Source: DASXIW01 sp036497785 (lineage in GTDB: Bacteria > Pseudomonadota > Alphaproteobacteria > Acetobacterales > Acetobacteraceae). Taken from it: DNA of 5,873 nucleotides. How positions within the stretch are numbered: the first letter of the stretch is position 1; each line of letters opens with the position of its first letter. Below, one piece after another: positions 4,933 through 5,873 of this stretch. A program made the position numbers and the translations under genes. A model generated the notes under the pieces. That model did no database searches and had not been told where the DNA came from. It saw nothing but the letters and a program-made list of their open reading frames with translations. Location: positions 1-5,873 of the forward strand of contig DASXIW010000110.1 of the NCBI GenBank assembly GCA_036497785.1, written 5' to 3'.

Positions 4933-5873
4933 CTAGGCTGCCGCCGCGACCGCACGGCCGCCCGACAGGCGCCAGATCCGGTCCAGCCGTTCGGCGCCGG
5001 TCAGCCGATGTGCGATCAGGATGATGGTGCGGTCATCGGCAGTGGTGTTCAGTGTCTCGAAGAAGTCGCGCTCCGTCTCGGCGTCGAGTCCGGCACAAGG
5101 TTCGTCCAGGATCAGCACAAGCGCACGCGATAGCAAGGTGCGGGCGAGTGCCAGCCTCCGGCCCTGGCCACCGGAGAAGCGGGTGCCGCTTTCGCCTACC
5201 CAACTGTCGAGCCCCTCGGGCAGGGAACGCACCAGATCGCCAATGCGCGCGGCGTCCAGGGCCGCCCATAGCTCGCGCTCCTCGGCATCGGGCCGGGCCA
5301 GCAGCAGGTTGGCGCGAATGCTGTCGTCGAACAGATGCGTGGCCTGGCTCAGCCAGCCGATGCGGCTGCGCACGTCCTGGGCGGACAAAGTGGCAAGATC
5401 GACACCGCCCAGTGTCACCCTTCCCTGCTGCGGCGCCACCACTTTCAGCGCCAGCGCCGCCAGGGTTGATTTACCGGTACCGGACGGGCCGAGCAGGGCC
5501 ACGCGGCTATTATGCGGGATATCGAGGGTGAGGCCGTCGAACACCTCCGGCCGGTCGGGCTGCCAGCGGAAATGCACGCCATCGAAGCGCAGCGCACTGC
5601 CGGCCGGCAGCTTGGCTGGGCTCGGTGGATCAGGCAGCGGAATGGGTCCCTCGGCCGCGTCCAGCACCCGGGCGGCGGCGGCGGCGGCGTGGCCGGCCAG
5701 CGCGCCGGCGCGCGGCAGGCCGGATACCGCCTCGAAGGCCGCAACGGTCAGGAAGGCCAGCGCGGCCGCGGCGGCGGGATGGGCGCCAGCCTTCAGCAGC
5801 ACGATGAGAGTGGCGGCCTGGGCGCAGAGGAACGCGCCGGCCCCGGCAAGCGCGGCACGCGAGGCGGCAGCGT
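4933..5873 (-). CDS. cydC: Thiol reductant ABC exporter subunit CydC, C-terminal part
   Basis: The last 312 complete codons of an ABC half-transporter that begins beyond the right edge; the frame is open to 5873. CydDC exports glutathione/cysteine across the inner membrane and is needed to assemble cytochrome bd and periplasmic cytochromes. Visible residues 1-55 are the end of the membrane domain, with hydrophobic segments (around AQAATLIVLL and AALAFLTVAAF). The nucleotide-binding domain has Walker A GPSGTGKST (128-136), the Q-loop glutamine (Q176, in WLSQATHLF) and signature FSGGQ (232-236, Phe replacing the usual Leu). It also has Walker B LVLILDEP with catalytic Glu257, D-loop GLD (261-263) and H-loop His288 (LIAHRL), so it should be catalytically competent. 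The choice of CydC over CydD or another exporter rests on overall resemblance (HLFDDSIRANLLLARP, DEPCAGLDAETERDF). A GTG at 5802 is in frame but lies within the membrane domain, so it is not the true start. The stop is followed by 115 bp before the lipoprotein gene. Confidence 0.85.
   Translation of the reverse strand, partial: AAASRAALAGAGAFLCAQAATLIVLLKAGAHPAAAAALAFLTVAAFEAVSGLPRAGALAGHAAAAAARVLDAAEGPIPLPDPPSPAKLPAGSALRFDGVHFRWQPDRPEVFDGLTLDIPHNSRVALLGPSGTGKSTLAALALKVVAPQQGRVTLGGVDLATLSAQDVRSRIGWLSQATHLFDDSIRANLLLARPDAEERELWAALDAARIGDLVRSLPEGLDSWVGESGTRFSGGQGRRLALARTLLSRALVLILDEPCAGLDAETERDFFETLNTTADDRTIILIAHRLTGAERLDRIWRLSGGRAVAAAA

Noticed and set aside
1..5873. tRNA, rRNA, CRISPR array, transposase, phage or toxin-antitoxin content
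   Set aside because: Nothing on either strand resembles these; coding space is taken up by housekeeping families and the gaps are short.

Overview
The window is GC-rich chromosomal DNA with dense coding on both strands. It looks alphaproteobacterial. Three things point that way: a class II (B12-dependent) ribonucleotide reductase tail, a RidA-type protein next to a COG3146 (DUF482) acetyltransferase-like gene, and a GC-rich palindromic intergenic element of a kind I associate with Rhodospirillales/Acetobacteraceae. The taxonomic call is an inference from gene content and base composition, not from a marker gene.

Left block, plus strand (1-2303): the 3' end of nrdJ (class II ribonucleotide reductase), then a 155-residue RidA-family protein starting 12 bp after the nrdJ stop, then a FemAB/GNAT-like COG3146 protein. 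nrdJ and the RidA gene are close enough to share a transcript. The third gene is set off by 48 bp that carry a perfect 19-bp palindrome.

Centre (2304-2543): a non-coding gap between two convergent genes. It is filled by a long, nested, imperfect inverted repeat with 25-bp outer arms and a T7 tract at its right edge. It probably serves as the terminator of the left block, and perhaps of the right block too. It looks like two diverged copies of a dispersed repeat unit in inverted orientation.

Right block, minus strand (5873-2544): the 3' part of cydC (ABC-transporter half of the CydDC thiol exporter), a small OmpA-domain lipoprotein, and recQ. The lipoprotein and recQ are 21 bp apart and probably co-transcribed. 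The leader upstream of the lipoprotein can form a hairpin that overlaps its ribosome binding site.

The genes are mostly housekeeping: nucleotide reduction, enamine/imine detoxification, DNA repair, cell envelope and respiratory thiol export. I see no phage, transposase, toxin-antitoxin, CRISPR or defence cassette, and no clear new system. The parts most worth a second look are the intergenic foldback element, the hairpins near two start codons, and the cysteine-free NrdJ tail.
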